DNA of 9,505 bases from JBFKAV01 sp041621405 (GTDB lineage: Bacteria; Pseudomonadota; Alphaproteobacteria; Rhodobacterales; Rhodobacteraceae): contig JBFKAV010000132.1 of NCBI GenBank assembly GCA_041621405.1, forward strand, positions 1-9,505. Direction: 5' to 3'. Below the pieces are notes generated by a model that did no database searches, was not told the origin of the DNA, and worked only from the letters and a program-made list of their open reading frames with translations. Shown in pieces: positions 1 to 6,581 of this stretch (position 1 is the first letter of the stretch; every line of letters begins with the position of its first letter). A program made the position numbers and the translations under genes.

Positions 1-924
1 GCCGGTCACCGCCTCGTGGCGGGCCGCGTACTCCTTGAACTGCTCGCCATCCGCATAGACGCCACCCGCGCCCAGCACGTTGCCGGCCGCGGCGCCGAAG
101 CGTTCGCCATAGGCCGGGAAGGCGGTGGCGACAGCAGTGTAGAACGCCTTGACGTCCAGCCCCTCGATCATCGCCTGCTCGGTCAGCCCGAAGGTGTCCG
201 GCGGATAGGACCAGGCGACGAAGGCGTCCGGGGCGGCGTCGGCGGCACCCTTGATCACCGGCGAAAGGTCCTGGGTGCCAAGCGGATAGGAGGTGTCGTA
301 GACCAGCTCGAAGCCGGCGGCCTCGAAGGCCGGGCGGGCCACTTCGGCGAGCTCGATGCCGAAGGCGTCGGCGACGTTCACCATGGCCACCTTGTTGCCG
401 ATCTCGCCGGCGTCGCGCAGCTTCGCCAGAACCTCGGCCACGCCACCCGCGAGCCCGGAGGCCCCGCCGAGCGTGAAGTACATGTTCGGGAACTGGCCCG
501 ACAGCTGCACGATCTGGTCGGAAATCGCCGTATGGGTGACCATCGGATAGCCGTACCGGTCGAAGATCGGCGCCGCGGCGAGGTTGAGCCCGGTGCCATA
601 TGGCGCGAGGATGAAGTCCGCGTTGTCCTGCGTTGCCAGTCGCTCCACCGCCTTGATCGTCTCTCCCGGGTTGGTCTGGTCATCGTATTCGATGATCTCG
701 ACCGGGCGCATTTCTCCGCCCACGTTGAGCCCGCCGCGTTCGTTCACGTCATGCGCCCAGAGCTGGACGTTCGGCCAGAAGGTGACGGCGGCACCGCCCG
801 CGAGCGGCCCGGTCTTCGGGCCAACGGCCCCGATCCTGACCGGCTCCTGTGCGGCCACGGGGCCGGCGAGCGCCAATGCGGCAGCGCCAGCCGCGGCGAG
901 GTGCACGAGATTGCGTCTTTTCAT
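1..924 (-). CDS. ABC transporter periplasmic substrate-binding protein, branched-chain amino acid/amide type (partial)
   Basis: This gene encodes the solute receptor of an ABC importer of the LivK/amide-binding class (Peripla_BP_6-like fold). It runs off the left edge, so 308 codons of a family usually near 400 residues are visible. The protein begins MKRRNLVHLAAAG, with a basic start, a hydrophobic Ala/Leu stretch to about residue 21 and a likely cleavage site after VAA (residue 25). The mature part opens with EPVRIGAVGPKTGPLAGG, the usual first strand and ligand loop of this family; DDQTNP and PYGTGLN follow. The ATG at 924-922 has a strong GGAGG 7 bases upstream and overlaps the stop of the aldehyde dehydrogenase gene as ATGA, so the two are probably translationally coupled. 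Permease and ATPase genes would be expected beyond the left edge. The ligand cannot be read from the sequence: amino acids, amides, urea and aromatic acids are all carried by relatives. The family call is firm. Confidence 0.93.
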   Translation of the reverse strand, partial: MKRRNLVHLAAAGAAALALAGPVAAQEPVRIGAVGPKTGPLAGGAAVTFWPNVQLWAHDVNERGGLNVGGEMRPVEIIEYDDQTNPGETIKAVERLATQDNADFILAPYGTGLNLAAAPIFDRYGYPMVTHTAISDQIVQLSGQFPNMYFTLGGASGLAGGVAEVLAKLRDAGEIGNKVAMVNVADAFGIELAEVARPAFEAAGFELVYDTSYPLGTQDLSPVIKGAADAAPDAFVAWSYPPDTFGLTEQAMIEGLDVKAFYTAVATAFPAYGERFGAAAGNVLGAGGVYADGEQFKEYAARHEAVTG

Positions 925-2414
925 TGGTCTTCCTCCCTTTTCTCTCTGGCCCGGGTCTGGCGGGCCTCACTTTCTTTCGATCCGCTGCGAACGGTGATCC
1001 ATTGCCGTTCGGTGAACTCGTGGATGGCATCGCGCCCGCCGAAGCGGCCATAGCCCGACGCCTTCACGCCGCCGAACGGCATCCTCGGGTCGTCGAACAC
1101 CGTCGAGCCGTTGACGTGCCCGATGCCGCACTCGAGGCGCCTGACGAGTCGTGTTGCGCGCTCGGTGTCCCGGCTGAACACCGAGGCGACGAGCCCGAAC
1201 TCGGTGTCGTTGGCGACCGACGCCGCCTCCTCCTCGTCGGCTACGCGCACCACGGCGGCGACCGGCCCGAAGGCCTCTTCGCCAAATAGTCGCATGCCGG
1301 GCGAGACGCGATCGAGCACCGTCGGTTGCATCACGGTATTGAAAACCTCACCCCCGGTCACCAGCGCCGCACCCTTGGCGAGCGCGTCGTCGACCAGCCC
1401 GCGCAGGCGCAGGGCGGCATTGGGGCTGACCAGCCGGCCGAGCGGGCTGTCGCGGCCCGGCGGCGCGGCGCGGAGCTTCTCCGCATGGGCGGTCAGCTGC
1501 CCGACGAACGCGTCGGCAACCGCTTCCTCGACCACGATCCGCTCGGTCGACATGCAGATCTGGCCCTGGTTGAAGAAGGCGCCGTGGGCGGCGGCCGCCG
1601 CGGCGAGGTCGAGGTCGGCGTTTGACAGCACGATCATCGTGCCCTTGCCGCTCAGCTCCAGCAGGCAGGGCTTCAGGTGCCGCGCGGCGATCGCCGCGAT
1701 CTCGCGCCCGACCCGCGTGGAACCGGTGAAATTCACCCGGCGCACCGCCGGATGCCCGATCAGCGCCTCGACGACCTCGGCAGCGCGTTCCGGCGCGTTG
1801 GTGATGAAGTTCAGCACGCCCTCGGGCAGGCCCGCGTCGTGCAAGCCGCGGACCACCCACTCATGGGTCTTGGGGCAAAGCTCGGAGGCCTTGAGGACGA
1901 CCGTGTTGCCGCAGGCGAGCGGCGCGGCGACGGCGCGGGTGGCAAGCGTGACGGCGGCGTTCCAGGGCGCGATGCCCAGGACCACGCCGGCCGGCCGCCG
2001 GCAGAGGCGGTAGCAGAGGCCCGGCTCGCCGCTTTCCTCGACGCTCTCGCGCATATCTGGCGCGTCGGCCAAGGTCGCCGCCTGGTCGAGGATCTCGCAG
2101 GCCAGATCGACGTTGAAGCGCGTCCACTCCGGCGACGATCCTATCTCCTCGCCGGCGATTCCGACGACCTCGTCGGCGCGTTCGGCAAACAGCGCCGAGG
2201 CGCGGCGGAGAATGTCCGCCCGCTCGGCTGCGGGACGCTGCCCCCAGGCCTCGAATCCCGCCGCCGCGGCATTTGCAGCGTCACGGGCATCCTCTGCGTC
2301 TCCGGCGGCAGCGCGGGTGACGACGGTATCGGTCAGCGGATCGCGGCGCTCGTAGGTCGCCCGCGTCCTGCGGTTCTTTTCGCCGCCGCCGATGATTAGA
2401 CCGGCCTCGAACAA
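921..2414 (-). CDS. NAD(P)-dependent aldehyde dehydrogenase (vanillin/salicylaldehyde dehydrogenase-like)
   Basis: A full-length (497 aa) aldehyde dehydrogenase, which oxidises an aldehyde to its acid with NAD(P)+ in the cytoplasm. Visible landmarks are APWN with Asn152 (oxyanion), Lys175 in LKASE, the cofactor loop FTGS at 229-232, the general base Glu253 in LELSGK, the catalytic Cys287 in GQICMS, and EEAFGP at 379-384. The NQGQICMSTERI block resembles vanillin, salicylaldehyde and benzaldehyde dehydrogenases, so an aromatic or similar bulky aldehyde is a reasonable guess, not proven. Unusually, the common LELGGKNP block reads LELSGKGT. The last 20 or so residues are a highly charged tail whose codons also hold the ribosome binding site of the next gene. 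The start is TTG at 2414-2412, chosen because GGAGG lies 6 bases upstream and no ATG or GTG is suitably placed. The gene leads an operon with the transporter receptor and is divergent from an AraC regulator, its likely activator. Confidence 0.95.
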   Translation of the reverse strand: MFEAGLIIGGGEKNRRTRATYERRDPLTDTVVTRAAAGDAEDARDAANAAAAGFEAWGQRPAAERADILRRASALFAERADEVVGIAGEEIGSSPEWTRFNVDLACEILDQAATLADAPDMRESVEESGEPGLCYRLCRRPAGVVLGIAPWNAAVTLATRAVAAPLACGNTVVLKASELCPKTHEWVVRGLHDAGLPEGVLNFITNAPERAAEVVEALIGHPAVRRVNFTGSTRVGREIAAIAARHLKPCLLELSGKGTMIVLSNADLDLAAAAAAHGAFFNQGQICMSTERIVVEEAVADAFVGQLTAHAEKLRAAPPGRDSPLGRLVSPNAALRLRGLVDDALAKGAALVTGGEVFNTVMQPTVLDRVSPGMRLFGEEAFGPVAAVVRVADEEEAASVANDTEFGLVASVFSRDTERATRLVRRLECGIGHVNGSTVFDDPRMPFGGVKASGYGRFGGRDAIHEFTERQWITVRSGSKESEARQTRAREKREEDQ

Positions 2415-2426
2415 GTTGCTCCTCCC
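2415..2426 (-). promoter_or_regulatory. Ribosome binding site deciding the TTG start of the aldehyde dehydrogenase
   Basis: Read on the minus strand, GGGAGGAG sits at 2426-2419, with GGAGG at 2425-2421 and six bases (AGCAAC) before the TTG. This near-perfect Shine-Dalgarno match at good spacing supports TTG as the start. No in-frame ATG or GTG upstream competes with it. Confidence 0.8.
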
Positions 2427-2449
2427 AAGGCAGCTTTTCAGGCGTGGTC

Positions 2450-2466
2450 GCGCGGTTTTGCCGCGC
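2450..2466. repeat. Small GC-rich hairpin in the divergent aldehyde dehydrogenase/AraC intergenic region
   Basis: GCGCGG (2450-2455) and CCGCGC (2461-2466) form a perfect 6-bp stem around a TTTTG loop. It lies about 36 bases upstream of the TTG start. It could be a leader hairpin of the aldehyde dehydrogenase mRNA, part of a regulator binding site, or chance in GC-rich DNA. A second, weaker pair, GTTTC and GAAAC, flanks 2472-2489. No convincing -35/-10 pair was found for either divergent gene, which would fit activator-dependent promoters. Confidence 0.35.
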
Positions 2467-2598
2467 TTGGTGTTTCTCTGACTAGGAAACCGGTGGACAG
2501 CCCCCCAAGTAAATGACGATTACAAGGAAAGAATTGTCGATCTGGGGGAATCGGCCCTGACGCAATCGCGCTCGATACCCAGCTTCAGCGCGTCGGAG

Positions 2599-3462
2599 GT
2601 GATCCGGGGCGAAACCATCGACACCGGCCTTCATCCGAAGACGGTCGGAATCGCGGGCGCTATCGACGGGCCGTCGTGGCGGCTCATCTTCCTCAGACAG
2701 GGGCACGCGGAGATCTTTCGGGGTGCCGATGCGTTTCGGCTCGACGCGCCCGCTGCGCTGCTGCAGCCCTGGACGCCGGAGCACCGGATGCGGATCTCGG
2801 CAGGCGCCGCCGGTGCACTGTTGCTGATCGGATCGACGGCGCTGGCGAACGCCATCGGCCACCGGCCGGAATCGGCCGAACTGCGGTTTCTCGTCGAGCG
2901 GCCGGCACTGATCGGCCTGGCCGAACGCCCCGGGCTGCGCGACGCCGTCGCCCGGCCCGTCGCAGGCATCCTCCGCGAGCTGACCGAGAGCGGCGAGGCG
3001 TCGCGCACCGTGATCGAGGCGCTGCTCCGGGTTCTGCTGATCCAGTTCTGGCGCGGACAGGGCGGCGCGCGCGCCGGCGCGGCTCCAGGGCAGAGCGGCC
3101 GGCAACTCCTCGCGAGGTTCAACAACCTCGTCGAGACGCACTTCCACGAGCGCTGGACCATAGCCCGCTACGCCTCCGCGCTCGGGGTATCGGCCGACCG
3201 GCTGAACGACATCTGCCGCCGTGTCCGCGGCCGCACCCCGCGCGAGATCGTCGTCGCTCGGACCATGACGGAAGCGCGATCGCTGCTTGCCACCTCGTTT
3301 CACTCGATCGACCAGATCGCCGGCTCGCTCGGATTTTCGAGCGCGGCGCATTTCAATCGGTACTTCAAGGCCGAGGAAGGGATTCCGCCCGGCCGCTTCC
3401 GACGGCGACACACCGAAGCCGCGCCGTCGCGCGGCGAGGGCGGGCTCTTCGACTGGCCCTGA
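2599..3462 (+). CDS. AraC-family transcriptional regulator
   Basis: A regulator with an N-terminal cupin-like sensing part (roughly residues 1-85), a helical linker and a C-terminal AraC DNA-binding domain (about 169-268). The first helix-turn-helix is around WTIARYASALGVSADRLNDI and the second around IDQIAGSLGFSSAAHFNRYF, the standard AraC signature. The spacing recalls PobR/HpaA-type regulators of aromatic acid catabolism, by general resemblance only. It is transcribed away from the aldehyde dehydrogenase-transporter operon and is the obvious candidate to control it. The start is uncertain: GTG at 2599 is the first standard in-frame start, but the only purine-rich stretch (GGAG) touches it directly, too close to work as a ribosome binding site. 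The reading frame stays open back to 2482, and the cupin part looks short, so the real protein may begin up to about 22-29 codons earlier. The stop at 3460-3462 lies inside an inverted repeat shared with the converging gene. Confidence 0.9.
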   Translation: MIRGETIDTGLHPKTVGIAGAIDGPSWRLIFLRQGHAEIFRGADAFRLDAPAALLQPWTPEHRMRISAGAAGALLLIGSTALANAIGHRPESAELRFLVERPALIGLAERPGLRDAVARPVAGILRELTESGEASRTVIEALLRVLLIQFWRGQGGARAGAAPGQSGRQLLARFNNLVETHFHERWTIARYASALGVSADRLNDICRRVRGRTPREIVVARTMTEARSLLATSFHSIDQIAGSLGFSSAAHFNRYFKAEEGIPPGRFRRRHTEAAPSRGEGGLFDWP

Positions 3463-3506
3463 CGCCGGAAACCCTCTCCCCCTTCCCGCACGCTGCCGTC
3501 AGGGCC
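3455..3506. repeat. 10-bp inverted repeat spanning both convergent stop codons
   Basis: GGCCCTGACG at 3455-3464 is repeated as its exact reverse complement at 3497-3506, separated by 32 bases. Each arm contains the last codons and the TGA of one gene: the AraC regulator ends TGG CCC TGA, and the quinone oxidoreductase ends CGG CCC TGA on the other strand. Transcripts from both sides could form a 10-bp stem. No T-run follows and the loop is long, so it is not a textbook intrinsic terminator. It may still act as a bidirectional end-of-transcript structure. Confidence 0.4.
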
Positions 3507-4494
3507 GGAGCAGGACCTTGCCATGGTGCGTCGCAGCTTCGAGCATCCGGTGCGCCTCGGCGGCCTGGTCGAGCGGGAAGACCATGTGGGTCACGGGTTT
3601 GAGGGCCTTGGCGGGGAAGAGCGGCCAGACCTGCTGCCTAAGCTCCCCGGCGATTTCCGTCTTGAAGCCGTCGGGCCGGGAGCGGAGCGTGGAGCCGGTG
3701 TAGGTCAGTCGCTTCAGCATGATCGGCATGAGGTCCAGCTCCATCCGCGACCCCTTGTTGAAGGCGAGCTGGATGATCCGCCCGTCGTGCCGTGCGGCCT
3801 TGATATTGCGCGCCACGTAATCGCCGCCGATGATGTCGAGGATGATGTCCATGCCACCGGCCTCGCGGCAGATCTCGACGAAATCCTCGGCCCGGTAGTC
3901 GATGGCACGGTGCGCGCCGAGGCCGGTCACGAACTCCGCCGCCGCCTCGGTGTCGATCGTCGTGAAGACCTTGAGCCCGAGCGCGGCGCCGAGCTGAACC
4001 GCCGTCGTGCCGATGCCGCCGGAGCCGCCATGGACGAGGAAATGCGCGCCGTCCGGCACGTCAATCCCGTGAAAGACGTTGCTCCAGACCGTAAAGTAGG
4101 TTTCCGGCAGGCCGGCCGCGTCGACCTTGTCCACCCCGTCCGGGATTGGCAGGCAATGGCCGGACAGGACCGCCACGTGTTCGGCGTAGCCGCCGCCATT
4201 GGTCAGCGCGCAGACCCGGTCGCCCACCGACCAGCCTTCGGCATCCTGCCCGAGTGCCACGACCTCGCCCGAGACCTCGAGCCCGAGGAGATCGGAAGCA
4301 CCCTTGGGCGGCGGATAGTGGCCTCGACGCTGCACCAGGTCGGGGCCGTTGACGCCGGCCGCGGTGACGCGGATCAGCACCTCGCCACGGCCTGGGGCCG
4401 GCACCGGGCGGGACCCGAGGACCAGAACTTCGGGGCCGCCGGGCGCGCTCATCTCGACGGCGCGCATGGTTTCGGGGAGCGCGGCTGGCGTCAT
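3499..4494 (-). CDS. NAD(P)H:quinone oxidoreductase, zinc-independent MDR family (PIG3/TP53I3-like)
   Basis: A 331-residue medium-chain reductase of the quinone oxidoreductase branch, expected to reduce quinones or related enones with NADPH. Residues 10-125 form the GroES-like catalytic domain, with AAGVNGPDLVQRRGHYPPP and LLGLEVSGEV, both typical of PIG3-type enzymes. The Rossmann domain carries VHGGSGGIG at 154-162. LPETYFTVWSNVF (129-141) is another family hallmark, and no zinc ligands are evident. The ATG at 4494 is preceded by GGGGGA; a second ATG at 4467 (MRAVEMSAPGG) has a weaker upstream signal but would give the more usual N-terminus. It follows the SucD-like gene by 19 bases on the same strand and is probably the last gene of that operon. 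Its link to a CoA ligase is not obvious: it could detoxify quinones or enones or reduce a pathway intermediate. Confidence 0.92.
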   Translation of the reverse strand: MTPAALPETMRAVEMSAPGGPEVLVLGSRPVPAPGRGEVLIRVTAAGVNGPDLVQRRGHYPPPKGASDLLGLEVSGEVVALGQDAEGWSVGDRVCALTNGGGYAEHVAVLSGHCLPIPDGVDKVDAAGLPETYFTVWSNVFHGIDVPDGAHFLVHGGSGGIGTTAVQLGAALGLKVFTTIDTEAAAEFVTGLGAHRAIDYRAEDFVEICREAGGMDIILDIIGGDYVARNIKAARHDGRIIQLAFNKGSRMELDLMPIMLKRLTYTGSTLRSRPDGFKTEIAGELRQQVWPLFPAKALKPVTHMVFPLDQAAEAHRMLEAATHHGKVLLRP

Positions 4495-4513
4495 CCGGTA
4501 TCCCCCGCGAAGC

Positions 4514-5386
4514 CTAGCCGAGCGCCTTCAGCACGGTCTTGACGACTTCGCTCGCATCGTCGGCGAGCAGCGCGCCCGCACGCTTCAGCTTGGTGGCCTT
4601 CTCGCCGGCGGTCTCCAGCCCGAACACCGACAGCGTCCCGGCATGGCCCATCCGCCGGCCCTTCGGCGCGTGGCGCCCGACGACGAGCGCGACCACCGGC
4701 TTGCCGTATTCCACCGAGGCGAGGTAATCCGCCGCTTTTTCCTCCTCGCCGCCGCCGATCTCGCCGATCAGCACCACCGCGTCGGTCTCAGGATCGTCGC
4801 GGAACCGTTCCAGGCAACCGACGAAGCCGATGCCGTGAATCGCGTCGCCGCCGATGCCGACCGTGGTCGATTGCCCAAGCCCGGCGGCGCTGCAATTGGC
4901 CAGCACCTCCGAGGTGAGCGAGGCCGAGCGCGAGGCGATGCCGATCCGGCCCGGCTTGGCGTCCCGCGTCGGCATCACGCCAATCTTGCACTGCTCCGGG
5001 GTCAGGATGCCCTGTGAGTTCGGCCCGATGATCACGGTCTTTGAACCGGCGAGGGCGCGCTTCACCCGGGCCATCTCATGCTGCGCCACGCGTTCGGTTA
5101 CGCAGACCACGACCCCGAGCTTGGCCTCGACGGCTTCGATCATCGCGTCGGCCGCGTTCGGCGCCGGCACGATCACGAGGCTCGCATTCGCGCCGGTTTC
5201 CTTCACGGCCTCTGCCACGGTGTCGAAGACCGGCAGGTCGAGATGCCTGCTGCCGCCGCGCCCGGGCCGCACCCCGGCCACGTAGGTCGAGCCGTAGCGG
5301 GTGGCCTGGTCGGTGTAGAAGGTCCCGGCGCGCCCGGTGATTCCCTGGACGAGCACCCTGGTATCGCGGTCGACAAGAATGGCCAT
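4514..5386 (-). CDS. ADP-forming acyl-CoA ligase alpha subunit, SucD-like, divergent active site
   Basis: The 290-residue length and order match SucD, the CoA-binding and phospho-histidine subunit of succinyl-CoA synthetase. Residues 1-95 form the CoA-binding Rossmann part (QGITGRAGTF, GGVRP-like AGVRPGRGG, VPAP). The phospho-histidine is His248 in RRMGHAG, with Glu209 in GEIGG as its usual partner. Several normally invariant segments differ: GPNCPG of SucD reads GPNSQG (121-126, the CoA-contacting Cys is Ser), SRSGTLTYE reads SRSASLTSE (152-160), GGDPIPG reads GGDAIHG (179-185), and TEGIP reads TERVA. The catalytic core is intact, but the acid or CoA pocket is likely changed. The start is the ATG at 5386, which overlaps the beta-subunit stop as TGATG and follows a GGGGAGGGG ribosome binding site; a longer reading to 5494 runs into the beta gene and is rejected. 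Malate thiokinase (MtkB) is another relative, but it keeps the canonical motifs. The pair should be named as a CoA ligase of unknown acid. Confidence 0.9.
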   Translation of the reverse strand: MAILVDRDTRVLVQGITGRAGTFYTDQATRYGSTYVAGVRPGRGGSRHLDLPVFDTVAEAVKETGANASLVIVPAPNAADAMIEAVEAKLGVVVCVTERVAQHEMARVKRALAGSKTVIIGPNSQGILTPEQCKIGVMPTRDAKPGRIGIASRSASLTSEVLANCSAAGLGQSTTVGIGGDAIHGIGFVGCLERFRDDPETDAVVLIGEIGGGEEEKAADYLASVEYGKPVVALVVGRHAPKGRRMGHAGTLSVFGLETAGEKATKLKRAGALLADDASEVVKTVLKALG

Positions 5387-6552
5387 CAGCGCGCCCCTCC
5401 CCTGGCCATCTCGACCGCGCCTAAGACTGCGCTCTTCATGTCGCCATAGACCTTGGCCGGCACCTTTCGATCCTTCAGGATCCTCAGGCCCCATTCAGCG
5501 TTTTGCCCGGCAAGACGCGCCGCGACAGGGAGCTTGCGGTCCGAGCGGGCATAGGCGAAGGCGACGCCCTCGGCCACCGTGTCGCAGACCGTCATGCCCC
5601 CGCCATGAACGTTTAGGAGGATCGCCCGCACCTGCGGGTCCTTGAGCAGGATCTCAACCCCTCGGGCGATGTCGAAGCTCGTCGCCGTGGTCCTGATGTC
5701 CATGAAGTTGGCCGGCTTGCCGTTCGCGTCGACGATCATGTCGTTCGTCGCCAGGCCCAGCCCGGCGCCGTTGACGATCACGCCGATGTTGCCGTCGAGC
5801 TTGACGAAGTTGATGTTGCTGCGCTGCGCCTCGCTCTCGGCTGCGGCCAGCTTCTGCTCGGCCGCAAGCGACTCGAGCTCGGGGTGCCGGTACATGGCGT
5901 TGGCGTCGATCGCCATCTTCGCGTCGAGCGCGAACCAGTCGCCTTCCCTGGTCACGGCAAAGGGGTTCACCTCCAGGAGCGTCATGTCGTACTCGATGAA
6001 GGCGCGCCGGGCGGCAAGCAGGACGTCGGCCGTCTTCGCGGCGTCGATCCCTATCTCGTCAAGGAACGCGGCAAGTGGCGCGCTATCCGCGGCGACATCG
6101 TCGCCGACGAGGCAGGTCTTCACCGCGCTCGCGTCCATCCGCACCCGCTGCTCGAATTCCACACCGCCCTCCGAGGAGGCGATCAGCATCGGTTCCCCGG
6201 AGTCGGGATCGAGCGCGAAGGCCACGAAGTACTGGTGCTTCAGGTCGAGCGCCGGCTCGATGTAGACGGAATTGACGGCCTCGCCCTCCGGGCCGGTCTG
6301 ATCGGTCACCAGCTTCGATCCCAGGAGCCGCGCCGCCTCCTCGCGCACCGAGGACGGGGTGGCGGCGAAGCGGATGCCTCCCGCAAGGCCGCGGCCGCCG
6401 GCTGCGATCTGGGCCTTCACAACGAACTTCTTAGCCGGAAGCCCGGCGCAGGCTGCTTCGGCCTCGTCGGCGGTCCGGGCGAGGCGCCCAGGCGGGATCG
6501 GCAAACCGTATTGCCGCAGGATTTCCTTGGCCTTGTATTCGGATAGGAGCAT
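5386..6552 (-). CDS. ADP-forming acyl-CoA ligase beta subunit, SucC-like ATP-grasp, divergent substrate motifs
   Basis: The 388 residues match the SucC architecture. The N-terminal ATP-grasp part includes MLLSEYKAKEIL, VVKAQIAAGGRG (44-55, nucleotide-binding loop), the metal-binding LLEVNP (192-197) and LDAKMAID around Asp210. The C-terminal domain, which meets the alpha subunit, contains VNGAGLGLATNDMI (260-273). Two segments lining the acid site in SucC and in malate thiokinase MtkA are replaced: the DVGGGA stretch reads DIRTTATS (285-292), and VNIFGGIxRCD reads LNVHGGGMTVCD (313-324). The enzyme should still couple ATP hydrolysis to a CoA thioester, but on a different carboxylate from succinate. 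The ATG at 6552 has GGGGGA upstream. The gene is first in an operon with the alpha subunit and a quinone oxidoreductase, and is preceded by a consensus -35 box and a GntR-type operator shared with the oxc gene. An oxalate or related dicarboxylate substrate is inferred from that shared control only. Confidence 0.9.
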   Translation of the reverse strand: MLLSEYKAKEILRQYGLPIPPGRLARTADEAEAACAGLPAKKFVVKAQIAAGGRGLAGGIRFAATPSSVREEAARLLGSKLVTDQTGPEGEAVNSVYIEPALDLKHQYFVAFALDPDSGEPMLIASSEGGVEFEQRVRMDASAVKTCLVGDDVAADSAPLAAFLDEIGIDAAKTADVLLAARRAFIEYDMTLLEVNPFAVTREGDWFALDAKMAIDANAMYRHPELESLAAEQKLAAAESEAQRSNINFVKLDGNIGVIVNGAGLGLATNDMIVDANGKPANFMDIRTTATSFDIARGVEILLKDPQVRAILLNVHGGGMTVCDTVAEGVAFAYARSDRKLPVAARLAGQNAEWGLRILKDRKVPAKVYGDMKSAVLGAVEMARGGAR

Positions 6553-6581
6553 TTCCGACGTCCCCCGAGCCCGACGCAGAT

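Noticed and set aside
16..1053. Long open frame on the plus strand opposite the substrate-binding protein gene
   Set aside because: Arg/Gly/His-rich translation with no recognisable domain or ribosome binding site; the minus strand carries a clear signal peptide and family motifs.
2482..3411. 309-codon open frame opposite the AraC regulator
   Set aside because: Typical antisense shadow in GC-rich DNA; the plus strand has both AraC helix-turn-helix motifs.
3523..4542. 339-codon open frame opposite the quinone oxidoreductase
   Set aside because: No domain signature; it crosses the boundary between two well-supported genes.
5387..5494. Upstream extension of the SucD-like subunit by 36 codons
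   Set aside because: It overlaps the beta-subunit gene and reads as Arg/Gly-rich filler; MAILVDRDTRV at 5386 aligns with the normal SucD start and has a strong ribosome binding site.
4514..6552. Canonical sucCD of the TCA cycle, or malate thiokinase mtkAB of the serine cycle
   Set aside because: Several motifs conserved in both families are replaced, and no mdh, sucAB or serine-cycle genes are nearby.
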